DNA from: Perilla frutescens
Taxonomy: Eukaryota > Streptophyta > Magnoliopsida > Lamiales > Lamiaceae
DNA: 64,000 bases
Assembly: GCA_026008535.1 (NCBI GenBank)
Contig: BRKX01000014.1
Location: 46,754,506 to 46,818,505 of the forward strand
Direction: 5' to 3'
This document shows, in pieces, positions 1 through 9,978 of the stretch. Under the pieces are notes generated by a model that saw only the letters and a program-made list of their open reading frames with translations, searched no databases and was not told where the DNA came from. Position numbers and translations under genes: made by a program. Every line of letters begins with the position of its first letter. Within the stretch, counting starts at the first letter, position 1.

Positions 1-932
1 CAAGTCAAAGAGCTGTTGGAGAAGAAGCAAATTTGAGAAAGCTGGAGCCCGTGCGCCGTTCCAGTGATTATAGTGCCAAAGAAGAACAACGAATGGCGTA
101 TATGCATGGATTGCCGTGCAATCAATAAAATCATGGTAAAGTATCGTTTTCCCATCCCTAGATTAGATGATATGCTTGATGAGTTATCTAGTTCGCGTGT
201 CTTTTCTAAGATTGATTTGCGTTCTGGTTATTTTCAAGTACTTATGCAAGAAGGTGATGAATGGAAAACTGCATTTAAAACGAAGCATGGTTTGTATGAA
301 TGGCTTGTTATGCCTTTTGGTCTCACTAATGCACCAAGCACATTTATGCGTTTGATGAATCATGTTTTACGTGAAGTGATTGGAAAGTATGTAGTTGTGT
401 ATTTTGATGACATTCTGATTTACAGTGACATGGCACATACACATATGCAGCACTTTAGACACGTTTTGAGTTACTTAGGGAGTCGAAATTATATGGTAAT
501 CTGTCTATGTGTTCTCTTTGCATGAATGAAGTCGTTTTTCTAGGCTTCGGTCTGAGTATACGTGGTATAGAAGTAGACCGTTCCAAAATCAAAGTGATTG
601 AGGAATGGCCCACTCCTAAGTCTGCGAGTGATGTGAGATCTTTCCATGGCCTTGCTGGCTTTTATCGTCGCTTTGTGCATGATTTTTCCAGCATAGCTGC
701 ACCGCTTACTGAGTTAAGCAAGAAAGATCGAAAGTTTGAATGGGGTCCTGTTCAAGAGCATGCGTTTAACACTTTGAAATCATGTTTATGTAATGCGCTT
801 GTTCTTGCTCTTCCGGACTTTAATAAAACTTTTGAGATTGAATGTGATGCCTCGGGCAAAGGGATTGGTGCTGTTTTGATGCAGGAACGACATCCAGTCG
901 CCTATTTTAGTGAGAAGCTCCATGATGCAGCC
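1..932 (+). pseudogene. Reverse transcriptase and start of RNase H (element A pol)
   Basis: The RT polymerase domain copies the element RNA into DNA. Visible landmarks are [42 protein letters not shown] and the catalytic box [11 protein letters not shown] (about 385-425). A frameshift near 495-505 moves the reading into the next frame, where NEVVFLGF, the thumb/connection segment ([14 protein letters not shown]) and the RNase H start ([16 protein letters not shown], first catalytic Asp) follow. Coding stops at about 932 because a solo LTR inserted in the middle of RNase H; the domain resumes at 2262. A TGA near 34-36 is in the same frame as the RT. Not functional. Confidence 0.93.
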
Positions 933-937
933 CTTCG

Positions 938-2256
938 TGATACGAACCCGAAAAGCATAAAAGAATCAAATCCAAGAATGCCATTGAGAGCTTCAAAGAT
1001 AATCATGTTCTTCAAGATTAAAGATTGGAGATCAAGATTTGAAGAACACAAGTGCATGAAAATATTCAGATATTTTGGGCAGCCCATGAAGATCAAATAT
1101 TCAGCCCGAGATTGGTCAACATACTATCATTTGATGAAGAAGAAGGAAGCATGAAGACGTGAGAGGAAGAATGACGCCATTTGGACGTGTGCATCAAAAG
1201 TTATTTGCGTTTGCATGGAAAATCGGGAGATGCTGTTTTTCATGCAAAGGTGGCAAGAATTATATTACATGGGCCACGAAATTATACACTATATTTCAGC
1301 CCATGTCGTGTAATTAAAGGTCCAAATAGGCGAGTTTTATGAAGGCCCAAGTTGTTGGGATTTATCTTTATCTAGATAGATTTTTCTTATTTTATTTTTG
1401 GTATCTTTTGATTCTTTCCTTAAAAACAGATTTTGGATAAGGAAACAATCCTAGTTATGATAGGAAACTCTTTTTCTAATTCTTTTAGGATTTTATCTTG
1501 AAATTTTCGTCCATCCCTCTATTATAAATAGGGGATCATTGTTACTTTGATATTTACACCATATTTGATTAAGAAGAATTTACCTTTCAATAGTGTCTCA
1601 CCCAAGATCCTCTTTTTGTTTATTTTCAGCCGAAAATACACACTCTTAGAAGCTTGCAACTTTTAAGTTTTATCTTTTAACTCTTGTTCTAATTCTCTTG
1701 TGGAGTTAGGGTCGGATTTGCAACCGAAGAGAATTCAAGTAGCGAGACTTTTTGTGTATTGTTTTACACAGGGTGTGTCGCCCCGAGTTCAATTCATCTA
1801 TCGAGGAGATTCCAAGTGAAGTACGTTTCACGGATCAAGTGTCCACGGGGTTTGCTTTCGCGTATCAACTCATTCTATCTTCATCAACATCGTCAATCAT
1901 TACCGACGTCATCCAGCAGCCATCAAACGTCCATATCATTGTTATCCATCAAGATCCAGTCGAGTTCAATAAGTGTCCAAGGTCAGTTCATTAAGTTTAC
2001 CTATACGTGCTCAATTCAGCGAGTTAAGCACATATAGATAAATTGAGTCATTCTTTGTTCTTAATTAGTTTTCTTTGTTTATTTTTATCGAGTCTAAGTA
2101 CAGCCATACAATAGAGTCATATATCGTTATTTAGTCATTTATTTTGTTCTAGTATTAGTCGGGTTGAATCCTTCTTTAGTTGACGTGTGTTTCGATTCTA
2201 TAAGTCTTCCGCGCGTTTTTCTCTCGGTGTTGATCATCATACCGGGAATCTTATCA
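938..2256 (+). repeat. Solo LTR (1,319 bp) inside RNase H of element A
   Basis: Begins TGATACGAACCCG and ends CTTATCA. It is flanked by a perfect 5-bp target duplication CTTCG (933-937 and 2257-2261). Inside is a TATAAATAGGGG promoter box near 1523. The first ~200 bp encode a tail in the frame used by pol (IKESN, then [12 protein letters not shown]) that resembles the tail of element D, so this LTR belongs to a D-like family rather than the A family. No internal region remains, as expected after LTR-LTR recombination. Confidence 0.92.
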
Positions 2257-2261
2257 CTTCG

Positions 2262-3333
2262 TTATTCCACCTATGACAAGGAGCTGTACGCACTCAAGAG
2301 AGCTTTAGAGACGTGGCAGCACTACTTATGGCCTAAGGAGTTCGTGATTCACACGGATCACGAGAGTTTGAAGCATTTGAAAGGCCAACAAAATCTGAAC
2401 AAGCGACATGCATGATGGGTAGAGTTTATCGAGTCCTTTCCGTACGTCATCAAGTACAAAAAGGGCACTGAAAACGTGGTAGCTGATGCATTGTCGAGAA
2501 GGTATGTTCTCTTGAACCTTATGCATGCTAAGATGTTGGGATTTGATGCAATTAAGGAGTTATATGCATGTGATGAATTTTTCGCACCCATATATGCTGA
2601 ATGTTGCTCAAAATCTCGTGCTTTTGATGGATATTTCGTGCATGATGGGTGCTTGTTCAAGGGTTCACAGTTGTGTATTCCTAAGTCTTCTATGCGTGAG
2701 TTGTTAGTTCTTGAATCACATGCGGGAGGTTTAATGGGTCACTTTGGTGTGTCTAAAACGTTAAACTTGCTGCATGAACATTTCTTTTGGCCACGTATGA
2801 AGCATGATGTTGAGAATATGTGTAGTAGATGCATTACATGTAGGAGATCAAAATCTACTTCACATCATTTTGGTTTATACACTCCTCTACCAGCCCCGTC
2901 TTCCCCGTGGATTGATTTATCTATGGATTTCATATTAGGTTTACCACGGTCTAGGTCTGGTCGAGATTCTATATTTGTTGTGGTTGATAGGTTTTCTAAG
3001 ATGTCTCATTTCATTGCATCTAGGAAAACCGATGATGTGGTACACATAGCCAATCTGTTTTTTATACATGTTGTGCGTTTATATGGAATACCTAGAACTA
3101 TTGTTAGTGATAGGGATTCTAAGTTTCTTGCACATTTTTGGTGTGTGCTATGGGGTAAGTTAGGTACCAAACTGTTATTTTCTACTGCATGTCATCCACA
3201 AACTGATGGACAAACTGAAGTAGTTAATCGCACTTTAGGTACTTTGTTGCGTGCTTTAGTTAAAAACAACTTGAAATCATGGGAAGATTGTTTGCCATAT
3301 GCTGAATTAGCCTATAATAGAGTTGTGCATTCA
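2262..3333 (+). pseudogene. RNase H end and integrase N-terminal half (element A pol)
   Basis: Continues the RNase H domain ([21 protein letters not shown], then [23 protein letters not shown]). Next come the integrase zinc-binding segment ([16 protein letters not shown]... [16 protein letters not shown] present) and the catalytic core: [13 protein letters not shown] (first Asp), [10 protein letters not shown] (second Asp), [13 protein letters not shown] (Glu). One in-frame TGA lies at 2413-2415, where relatives have a Lys codon. The frame matches the part before the solo LTR once that LTR and one target repeat are removed. Coding breaks at 3333, where a second solo LTR inserted. Confidence 0.93.
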
Positions 3334-4238
3334 TGATGTGACCCTGACAATGTATCCAAGACATGAGATTTATGCACGCGGAAGACTCAAGAATCGAACT
3401 ACGTCAGCTAGAAAATAAAGTAATCAATCCGACTCAAAACAGGATAAAACTTACTAGAATTAAACGACACGAACTATGACTCGATGAACACACTTGATAC
3501 GTCGAAGGGAGGCTGGAATCTGATGGTGAATGGCGGCGGACGGCGGTGGAGTATTGGTGATGGCGGCGGTGGTTTGGTAGAAGGATAGGACAGATCGGTG
3601 AACCCGTGTTGAATCAACCCGAACGCACTCGTCTAACTTCTCCGGATAGCAATTCTCCCAAGTACTCGATTGTACCCTGAAGAACTTAAATAAGACTATT
3701 GATTTGCTAGAACAATAGAATTGTTTGTATATAGGTGATCAACCAAAGGATCGGAGACAAAAGGGAGGAATAAATCTCAAACTCATGCAATTATCTGAAT
3801 AATAAGATAATAAAATCTAAAATAATCTAGATAAAATCCCAACACTTTGGGCCTTCAAATCCACGCCTATTTGGACCTAAAATATTCAACCATGGGCTGA
3901 AATCCATGAATTAATTCGTGACCCATGTCTCAATTAATCTTGCCACCTTTGCATGAAAAACAACATCTCCCGATTTCCCATGCAAACGCGCATAACTTTT
4001 CATGCACACGTCCAAATGGCGTCATTCTTCTCACGTCTTCATGCTTCCTTCTTCAACATCTATGGCAAGCATGGTGATCAATCTCGAGCTGCCCTTGACT
4101 TCATCTTCATGTATTTCGAATTTGCGACGAACAAAAGCTTGTAAATAAGCTTGCAGCTTCTTAGCTCGCAAACGCGTCATTGGACCTTTAAACTGCAGCT
4201 CCGGATCATTTTCTTCATTGCTATGCTCGATCTCATCA
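3334..4238 (-). repeat. Solo LTR, inverted (905 bp), in integrase of element A
   Basis: On the plus strand it starts TGATGTGACCCTG and ends TCTCATCA, flanked by a perfect 5-bp duplication ATTCA (3329-3333 and 4239-4243). Read on the minus strand it matches the A-family LTRs at 4723, 6107 and 53078, including the coding tail LQFKGPMTR-like segment. It is about 140 bp shorter than those; the missing piece includes the CCTATAAATAGG promoter box, so this copy probably cannot initiate transcription. Confidence 0.92.
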
Positions 4239-4930
4239 ATTCATCTACCAATATGTCTCCATTTGAAGTTGTTTATGGTTTTAATCCGCTAACGCCTAAT
4301 GATCTGTTGTCTTTACCTGTTGAGCATCTAACAAGTGTTAAAGGTACAAGAAAAGCGGAACAAGTTAAGGAGATGCATGAGAAAGTACGTGCGCGTATTG
4401 AAGCCGTTGGCGCACGTAATGTTGTTCAAAAGAATAAACGGCGCAAGCAAGTGATTTTTCAGCCCGGAGATCGCGTTTGGATTCACCTGAGTCCTGGGTA
4501 GTTTCCTAACTTGAGAAAGTCGAAACTTATGCCAAGAGGAGATGGACCGCTCACCGTGATGAGTCGAGTCAATGACAATGCATATTGCATTAATTTACCC
4601 TGTGAGTATAAGTGCTCATCTACATTCAATGTTGTTGACTTATCTCCCTTTTCTGCAGATGATGAGTTCGAAGAAGAAGAGACTGTGAATTCGAGGATCA
4701 ATTCTTTTCAGCAGGGGGGGAATGATGAGGTCGTACAAGGAAATGATCAAGATGATCCGAAGCTGCAGTTTAAAGGTCCAATGACGCGTTTGCGAGCTAA
4801 GAAGTTGCAAGCTTATTTACAAGCTTCTATTCGTCGCAAATTTGAAATGCATGAAGATGAAGTCAAGGGCAGCTCGAGATTAGTCACCATGCTATCCATA
4901 GATATTGAAGAAGGAAGCATGAAGACATGA
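4239..4930 (+). pseudogene. Integrase C-terminus ending inside the 3' LTR (element A)
   Basis: After the second solo LTR the integrase resumes at NMSPFEVVYGFNP and continues through DRVWIHLSPG, RKSKLMPRGDGPL and TFNVVDLSPF, a DNA-binding C-terminal region typical of chromoviruses. A TAG at 4499-4501 is the only stop in this part. The frame then passes through SRINSFQQGGND, whose codons coincide with the polypurine tract and the first bases of the LTR, and reads about 68 more codons into the LTR (QFKGPMTRLRAKKLQAYLQ...) before the natural stop at 4928-4930. The LTR therefore encodes the C-terminus of the polyprotein. Confidence 0.88.
4711..4722 (+). other. Polypurine tract of element A
   Basis: GCAGGGGGGGAA immediately precedes the LTR start TGATGAGG. 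It would prime plus-strand DNA synthesis. It also encodes QQGGN of the pol tail, so the site has overlapping roles. Confidence 0.8.
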
Positions 4931-5772
4931 GAAGAAGAATGACGCCATTTGGACGTGTGCATGAAAAGTTATACGCGTTTGCATGGGAAATCGGGAGATG
5001 CTGTTTTTCATGCAAAGGTGGCAAGAATAATTAAGACATGGGCCACGAAATTAAATCAATTATTTCAGCCCATGATCGAGTTTTTAAGGTCCAAGATGGC
5101 GTGGATTTGCAAGCCCAAGTCCATTGGGATTTATCCTTATCTAGTTAGATTTAGATAGATTTTTCTTATCGTATTTTTGGTATCTTTTGATTTTATCCTA
5201 TTTTGATTAGGATTAGTGTTAGAATTGAATTCTTAAGTTATTAGGACTCTAATTTTCATCCTTAACCTCTCCTATAAATAGGAGCACCATGTGACATTCA
5301 TAATTCAGACAATTGCATGAGTTTTGAGATTTATTCCTCATTTTGTCTCCGATCCTTTGGTTGATCACTTATACACAAACCATTCTATTGTTCTAGCAAA
5401 TCAATAGTTTTATTTAAGTTCTTCAGGGTATTTATCAAGTACTTGGGAGAATTGCTATCCGGAGAAGTTAGACGTGCGTGTTCGGGTTATCAACACGGGT
5501 TCGCCGAATCTATCCAATCCACAACACTACCATCGCCGCCGCCAAGTCCATCTATACCGAAGCCTTCCGCCGCCACCATCACTATTTTCCAGCCACCGTC
5601 GAGTTATCCAAGTGTTCCAATCGAGTCTTAGTTCGTGTCTTCAGATTTTAGTAAGTTTTATCGTGTTATTTGAGTCGGATTGTATCCCTTCATTCGCTGA
5701 CGTTGTTCGAGTCCTTAAAGTCTTCCGCCTGTGTATTCTTCGAGTCTTGGATTCATTGTCCGGGTTACATCA
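4723..5772 (+). repeat. 3' LTR of element A (1,050 bp)
   Basis: Starts TGATGAGG right after the polypurine tract and ends GTCCGGGTTACATCA. It has a CCTATAAATAGG box near 5272. The solo LTRs at 6107-7149 and 53078-54114 align along its whole length. The five bases after it (GGAAG, 5773-5777) should reappear at the left end of A, outside the window. Confidence 0.85.
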
Positions 5773-6106
5773 GGAAGTTTCTTGGTCCAATTCTAGTTTG
5801 TTTTGGATTGGTATTTTCGGCCCTTATCATTAGGATTTTTGGCCCTTGCTCTTATAAATAGAGCTTCATTGTGACATTCATACTTTAGACCATATTTGAT
5901 AATTTAAGCTTTGCTTTCAATATTGTCTCAACCCCATTTAATCTTTGTGAGTTTAGATATTAAATTCATACTCTTAGAACTAGCAACTCTAGGTTTTACA
6001 AAAGGAATTCGCCGTCCACGTTCGAGGGATCGTCGGAGACTCGCTACTTGAAGATCAACTTAAAGAATTTAGCCTTGCGTACATTCGAGATTCAAGGAAA
6101 CTTTCG

Positions 6107-7149
6107 TGATGAGGTCATGCATGGCAATAATGAAGAAGATGATCTGGAGCTGCAGTTTAAAGGTCCAATGACGCGTTTGCAAGCTAAGAAGTTGCAAGCT
6201 TATTTACAAGTTTCTATTCGTCGCAAATTCGAAATGTATGAAGATGAAGTCAAGGGCAGCTCGAGATTGATCACCATGCTATCCATTGATGATGAAGAAG
6301 GAAGCTTGAAGACGTGAGAAGAAGAAGGAAGCCATTTGGACGTGTGCATGAAAAGTTATACGCGTTTGCATGGGAAATCGGGAGATGCTGTTTTTCATGC
6401 AAAGGTGGCAAGAATTATTTACACATGGGCCACGAAATTAATCACATTAATTCAGCCCATTGTTGTGAATAATAAGGTCCAAATAGGCGAGAATCATCAA
6501 GCCCAAGCCCATTGAGATTTATCCTTATCTAGTTAGATTTTTGTTATCTTATTTTTGGTATCTTTTGATTTTATCCTAGTTTGGTTAGGACTCTTGTTAT
6601 TTTCGAATTTCCTAGTTAATTAGGGTTTAATTTTCATCCATTATGTCTCCTATAAATAGGAGTACCATATGTTACATTAAAAGTTATACAATTGCAAGAA
6701 ATAAAGAGTTATTCTCAATCTGTCTCACGATCCTTCGGTTGATCAAACTTTTATCTGCAATTCTATTGTTTTAGTAAATCAATAGTCTTATTTAAGTTCT
6801 TCAGGGTATAATTAAGTACTTGGGAGAATTGCTATCCGGAAAAGCTAGACGTGCGCGTTCGGGTTATCAACACGGGTTCGCCGAATCTATCCAATCCACA
6901 ACACTACCATCGCCGCCGCCAAGTCTATCTACACCGAAGCCTTCCGCTGCCACCATCACCATTTTCCAGCCACCGTCGAGTTATCCAAGTGTTCCAATCA
7001 AGTCCTAGTTCATGTCTTCAGATTCTAGTAAGTTTTATCGTGTTATTTGAGTCGGATTGTATCCCTTCATTCGCTGACGTTGTTCGAGTCCTTAATAAGT
7101 CTTTCACCTGCGTTCTTCGTGTCTTGGATACATTGTCCGGGTCACATCA
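6107..7149 (+). repeat. Solo LTR (1,043 bp), A family, inside the LTR of element B
   Basis: Begins TGATGAGGTCATGC and ends GGGTCACATCA. Perfect target duplication TTTCG at 6102-6106 and 7150-7154. CCTATAAATAGG box near 6650. Carries the LTR-encoded pol tail (LQFKGPMTRLQAKK... EGSLKT, stop near 6317). Closely similar to 4723-5772. Confidence 0.93.
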
Positions 7150-7584
7150 TTTCGGGTTGTGATTCATATCTACCTCAACACCAACGTCCAACCACCTTCG
7201 ACGTCATTCATCCAACCACCGTCGTCCATAGCATCAATTCCACAAGATCATGATCAAGTTCTACACCGTATCATTCAAACCGTAAGTCCATTACAACTCT
7301 AACATATCATATCTACCCAAACCATTCTTCACAAGCCTTCACACACGATTTACTCCCATAATTTCTAGCCCATATCCGTCCCTTTTCAGCCCCTCTTTTC
7401 TTGGTATCGTGTTACATAGTTTGTGTCATCATCTACATATTTTATTTGTCTAGATTTGTTTGTTTTATTTGTCTAGTTGAGTCAGATTGAAATCCTTCAT
7501 TCGCTGACGTGTTTCATATCCAGAAGTCTTCCGCTACGTCTCTAGATTCGTCCTAGATTATTTGTCCGGGTCGTATCATAAATT

Positions 7585-7598
7585 TGGCATCAGAGCCA
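7585..7598 (+). other. Primer-binding site of element B (initiator tRNA-Met type)
   Basis: TGGCATCAGAGCCA lies six bases after the LTR end. It differs by one base from TGGTATCAGAGCCA, the usual complement of the 3' end of plant initiator tRNA-Met. The same site occurs inverted next to the LTRs of element D (34051-34064 and in its duplicate). Confidence 0.8.
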
Positions 7599-8508
7599 CG
7601 TCAGCTCTGCTGGTCGTGGTTCAATCCGACGTGTCATTTTTATCCTATGTGTCGTCTTTATTTTTATTTTATCGAGTTGTAATAGCATAGCTATTTATTA
7701 AAAAAAAGGTAACGATAAAAAAAAAGAACCGATCGTTTATTCAAAAAAAAAAAAGAAAATCGGATAAAAAAAAGAGAAAATTCGAAAAAAAAAAAGAAGA
7801 ATATTCATTGTTCCCTTTTGTATTCAATTTCCTTTTTAGTACTTTTCTTTTGGTACTATTTTCATAGTTGGTAATTACCTAGTGAGTCTTTTCTTATTTT
7901 TGGTAGTTTCCTTCTAGATTATTTTATTTTTGGAACTTTGCATACAAGTTCTACTTTCTTTTTGGTAACTTCCTTAAGAGTCATATCTTATTTTTTAGTT
8001 CTTTCCTTCTAGAGTCTAGGCTAATTAAGGTATTTAGATTGTGTCACATAGATTGATACATATCCAAATCACCCAATTACCTTATTTAATTATTCTTTCC
8101 TTATCCTATTCTATTTCTTTCCTTGTTCTACCTAGATTTATTTTTGGATTTCCTAATCTAATTGGGACTTCATTAATTGATCTATTTCCTTCCTTTTCCT
8201 ACCTCCACATACTCGACCACCACCCTTACTCCACACAGAGTTTTCGACAGCCCCCATACACCCCTGTACTCGACCATATCTCATACATACACACCAAATT
8301 CATCCGTGTTCCGAGAGTAGCATTCCAGTCCATTCCAATACAAGTGAACCGATTCCCACATAACCATATACATGACTTTTCACACACTGTGCACCCATAT
8401 ATTGAGTGATACACGAGTGGAAAATCAAAGAGAGAAAACAAACGAGTGACGTGAGATTGTGAGGTCCTACCTTGTTTTCTTTACGTTTTTTCATTTTGTA
8501 GGTAACAT
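7599..8508 (+). other. Untranslated leader of element B
   Basis: About 0.9 kb between primer site and gag. It holds A-rich stretches (7690-7800), then T-rich sequence with repeated TTTTTGGTA-like words, then a proline-rich-looking segment (8200-8400) that matches the leaders of elements C and D on the other strand. No coding signal I can support. Confidence 0.6.
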
Positions 8509-8990
8509 GAAGAAAGGTACCTGTTCTGAATCGACCTCGACTCCACCCGTCGACCCCAGTCGACCATACCACCTTTGGACCCGTCCAAATATCCAACCAA
8601 AGCACCCATGGAATCTTCCTCAGATCCAGCCGCACCGTGGGATGCAAGGTACCATTTTGAAGCGCTTTCAAAGCACTTCCAGCGATAGCAACAGGCTCTT
8701 TCCGACAAGCTTGATGATTTAGTGCATGTCTTTGAATGCACTAAAACTACTCCAACCATTACACAAGCTGTTCGAGGACCCGCTAGACACAATGAGTGTC
8801 AAAACGAGCCAGAGGAGGAGTACTTTGATGAGAATACCGATGCCGGATATGATACTCCAGATCGTGGACACCGTCAGAGGCGTAGCAACTACAATGATGA
8901 TTATGGAGAAGACCGAATGCTTAACAACATCAAAACAAGCATTCCGGAGTTTGAAGGCCTTCACGATCCCGACATCTATCTAGATTGGTG
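8509..8990 (+). pseudogene. gag N-terminus of element B, truncated
   Basis: Two reading starts are possible: ATG at 8509 and the better-matching ATG near 8609 that gives ESSSDPAAPWDARYHFEAL, the typical start of this gag family. A TAG interrupts shortly after (HFQR stop). The frame continues with DDLVHVFECTKTTP, an acidic segment (EPEEEYFDENTDAG) and the conserved IPEFEGLHDPDIYLDW. The retrotransposon gag domain that should follow is absent because element C inserted at 8989. Elements C and D carry the same N-terminal and LHDxDxYLDW motifs, respectively. Confidence 0.8.
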
Positions 8991-9978
8991 ATGTGACCCG
9001 GACTAATAATCCAAGACATAAGAAATACGCAAGCGGAAGACTTAAGAATTGAACAACGTCAGCGAGAAAGGAAGAAACAATCCAACTCAAAAAGATAGGA
9101 ATTTTGGACTCGAATTGAGATAGAACTTACTAGGATAGTTTGTGGAAGATAGGAGGCGGATGAATAGTGTCATATGGATAAAGGTAGTGGCGTCGAGATG
9201 TAGATGATAGGTAGAATGGATTGGAACTTCAGCTGAACCCCGGCTTCCAGAGATAAAACGCAGCTACTTCGATCTTCTCCAATTTGTTAGCAATTCTCCC
9301 AAGTACTCGTTGTACCCTGAAGAACTTGAATAAGACTATTGAATTGCTAGATCAATAGAATTGTGTTTGATCAACCAAAGGATCGATAAATGTGATCAAC
9401 CAAAGGATCGATGAGACAATTGAGAAATTAACTCTTTATTTCATGCAACGTCTGAATAATAATGTCACAAGGTACTCCTATTTATAGGAGTGATATGGAA
9501 CGAAAATCTAACCCTAAATCTAGGAGAAATTGAAAATCTAAGGTGTTCTAGTCAAACTAGGATAAAATCAAAAGTTACCAAAAATAAGATAAGAAAAATC
9601 TATCTAAATCTAACTAGATAAGGATAAATTCCAAATTGATTTTGGGCCTTCAAATTTCGCCACTTATGGACTTGGGCTCCATAATTAACGTGTTGGACTA
9701 TTATTGGATGAATCCATACGTTATCTTCAACATCAACCCAGTCAGTATGCCCATACCGACTGTCTTCATGCAATCTGGTCAGTATGCCCATACCGACTGT
9801 CTTCATGCCTTCATTCTTCAACTCTTCAAGTATGATATCCAATGGTGTGATTTTGATCATCATGTATTGTTCTTCAAATCTTGATTTCCAATCTTTGATG
9901 GCCCTCATTCTAACAATCTTCGGACCTTTGAATGATAGCTCCGGATTTAATTCTTCAAGGCTTTTCAGGATCATATCA
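8989..9978 (-). repeat. 3' LTR of element C1 (990 bp)
   Basis: Minus-strand LTR from TGATATGATCC (at 9978) to GTCCGGGTCACATCA (at 8989). The CCTATAAATAGG-type box is near 9475-9490. A 25-bp segment GATCAACCAAAGGATCG... is tandemly doubled near 9368-9405. The polypurine tract (TTCAAGAGGAGGGGAA on the minus strand) adjoins at 9979-9994. It also encodes the last ~125 residues of the C1 ORF. Confidence 0.85.

Larger units (their letters stand above)
1..5772 (+). mobile_element. Ty3/gypsy chromovirus-type element A, 3' part with 3' LTR
   Basis: Decayed LTR retrotransposon entering from the left edge. In order: reverse transcriptase, RNase H, integrase, polypurine tract and 3' LTR (4723-5772). The 5' LTR, gag and protease lie outside the window. 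Two solo LTRs (938-2256, 3334-4238) interrupt pol; removing each together with one target-site copy restores the same reading frame, so the insertions came after pol was formed. What remains in pol is one frameshift near 495-505 and nonsense codons near 34-36, 2413-2415 and 4499-4501. The integrase tail lacks an obvious chromodomain and ends with an SRxNxFQxGGND-type motif seen in plant chromoviruses; the CRM clade is my best guess, unproven. The sequence after 5772 looks like the interior of another LTR, so A probably inserted into element B. Confidence 0.85.
5773..8988 (+). mobile_element. Ty3/gypsy element B: LTR remainder, primer site, leader and gag start
   Basis: 5773-6106 plus 7150-7578 together look like the downstream part of an LTR: TATAAATAG near 5853, and the end GTCCGGGTCGTATCA at 7578. 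It is followed by a primer-binding site (7585-7598), a leader with several A-rich tracts (7690-7800), and the gag start. The upstream half of this LTR is missing; I infer that element A inserted into it. A solo LTR (6107-7149) interrupts it too, and the gag is cut at 8988 by element C. The remaining gag-pol is not present to the right, so it was lost. Confidence 0.75.

Noticed and set aside
5474..5833. Long frames in the LTRs starting RVRVINTGSPNLSNPQH (also 6851-7162, and on the minus strand 10934-11212)
   Set aside because: They fall in the downstream part of related LTRs; similarity follows from DNA homology of the LTRs, and the reading ends differ between copies.
4723..7149. Reading 4723-5772 and 6107-7149 as the two LTRs of one small element
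   Set aside because: 6107-7149 has its own perfect target duplication, 4723 follows a pol and polypurine tract, and the DNA between them resembles another LTR, not an element interior.
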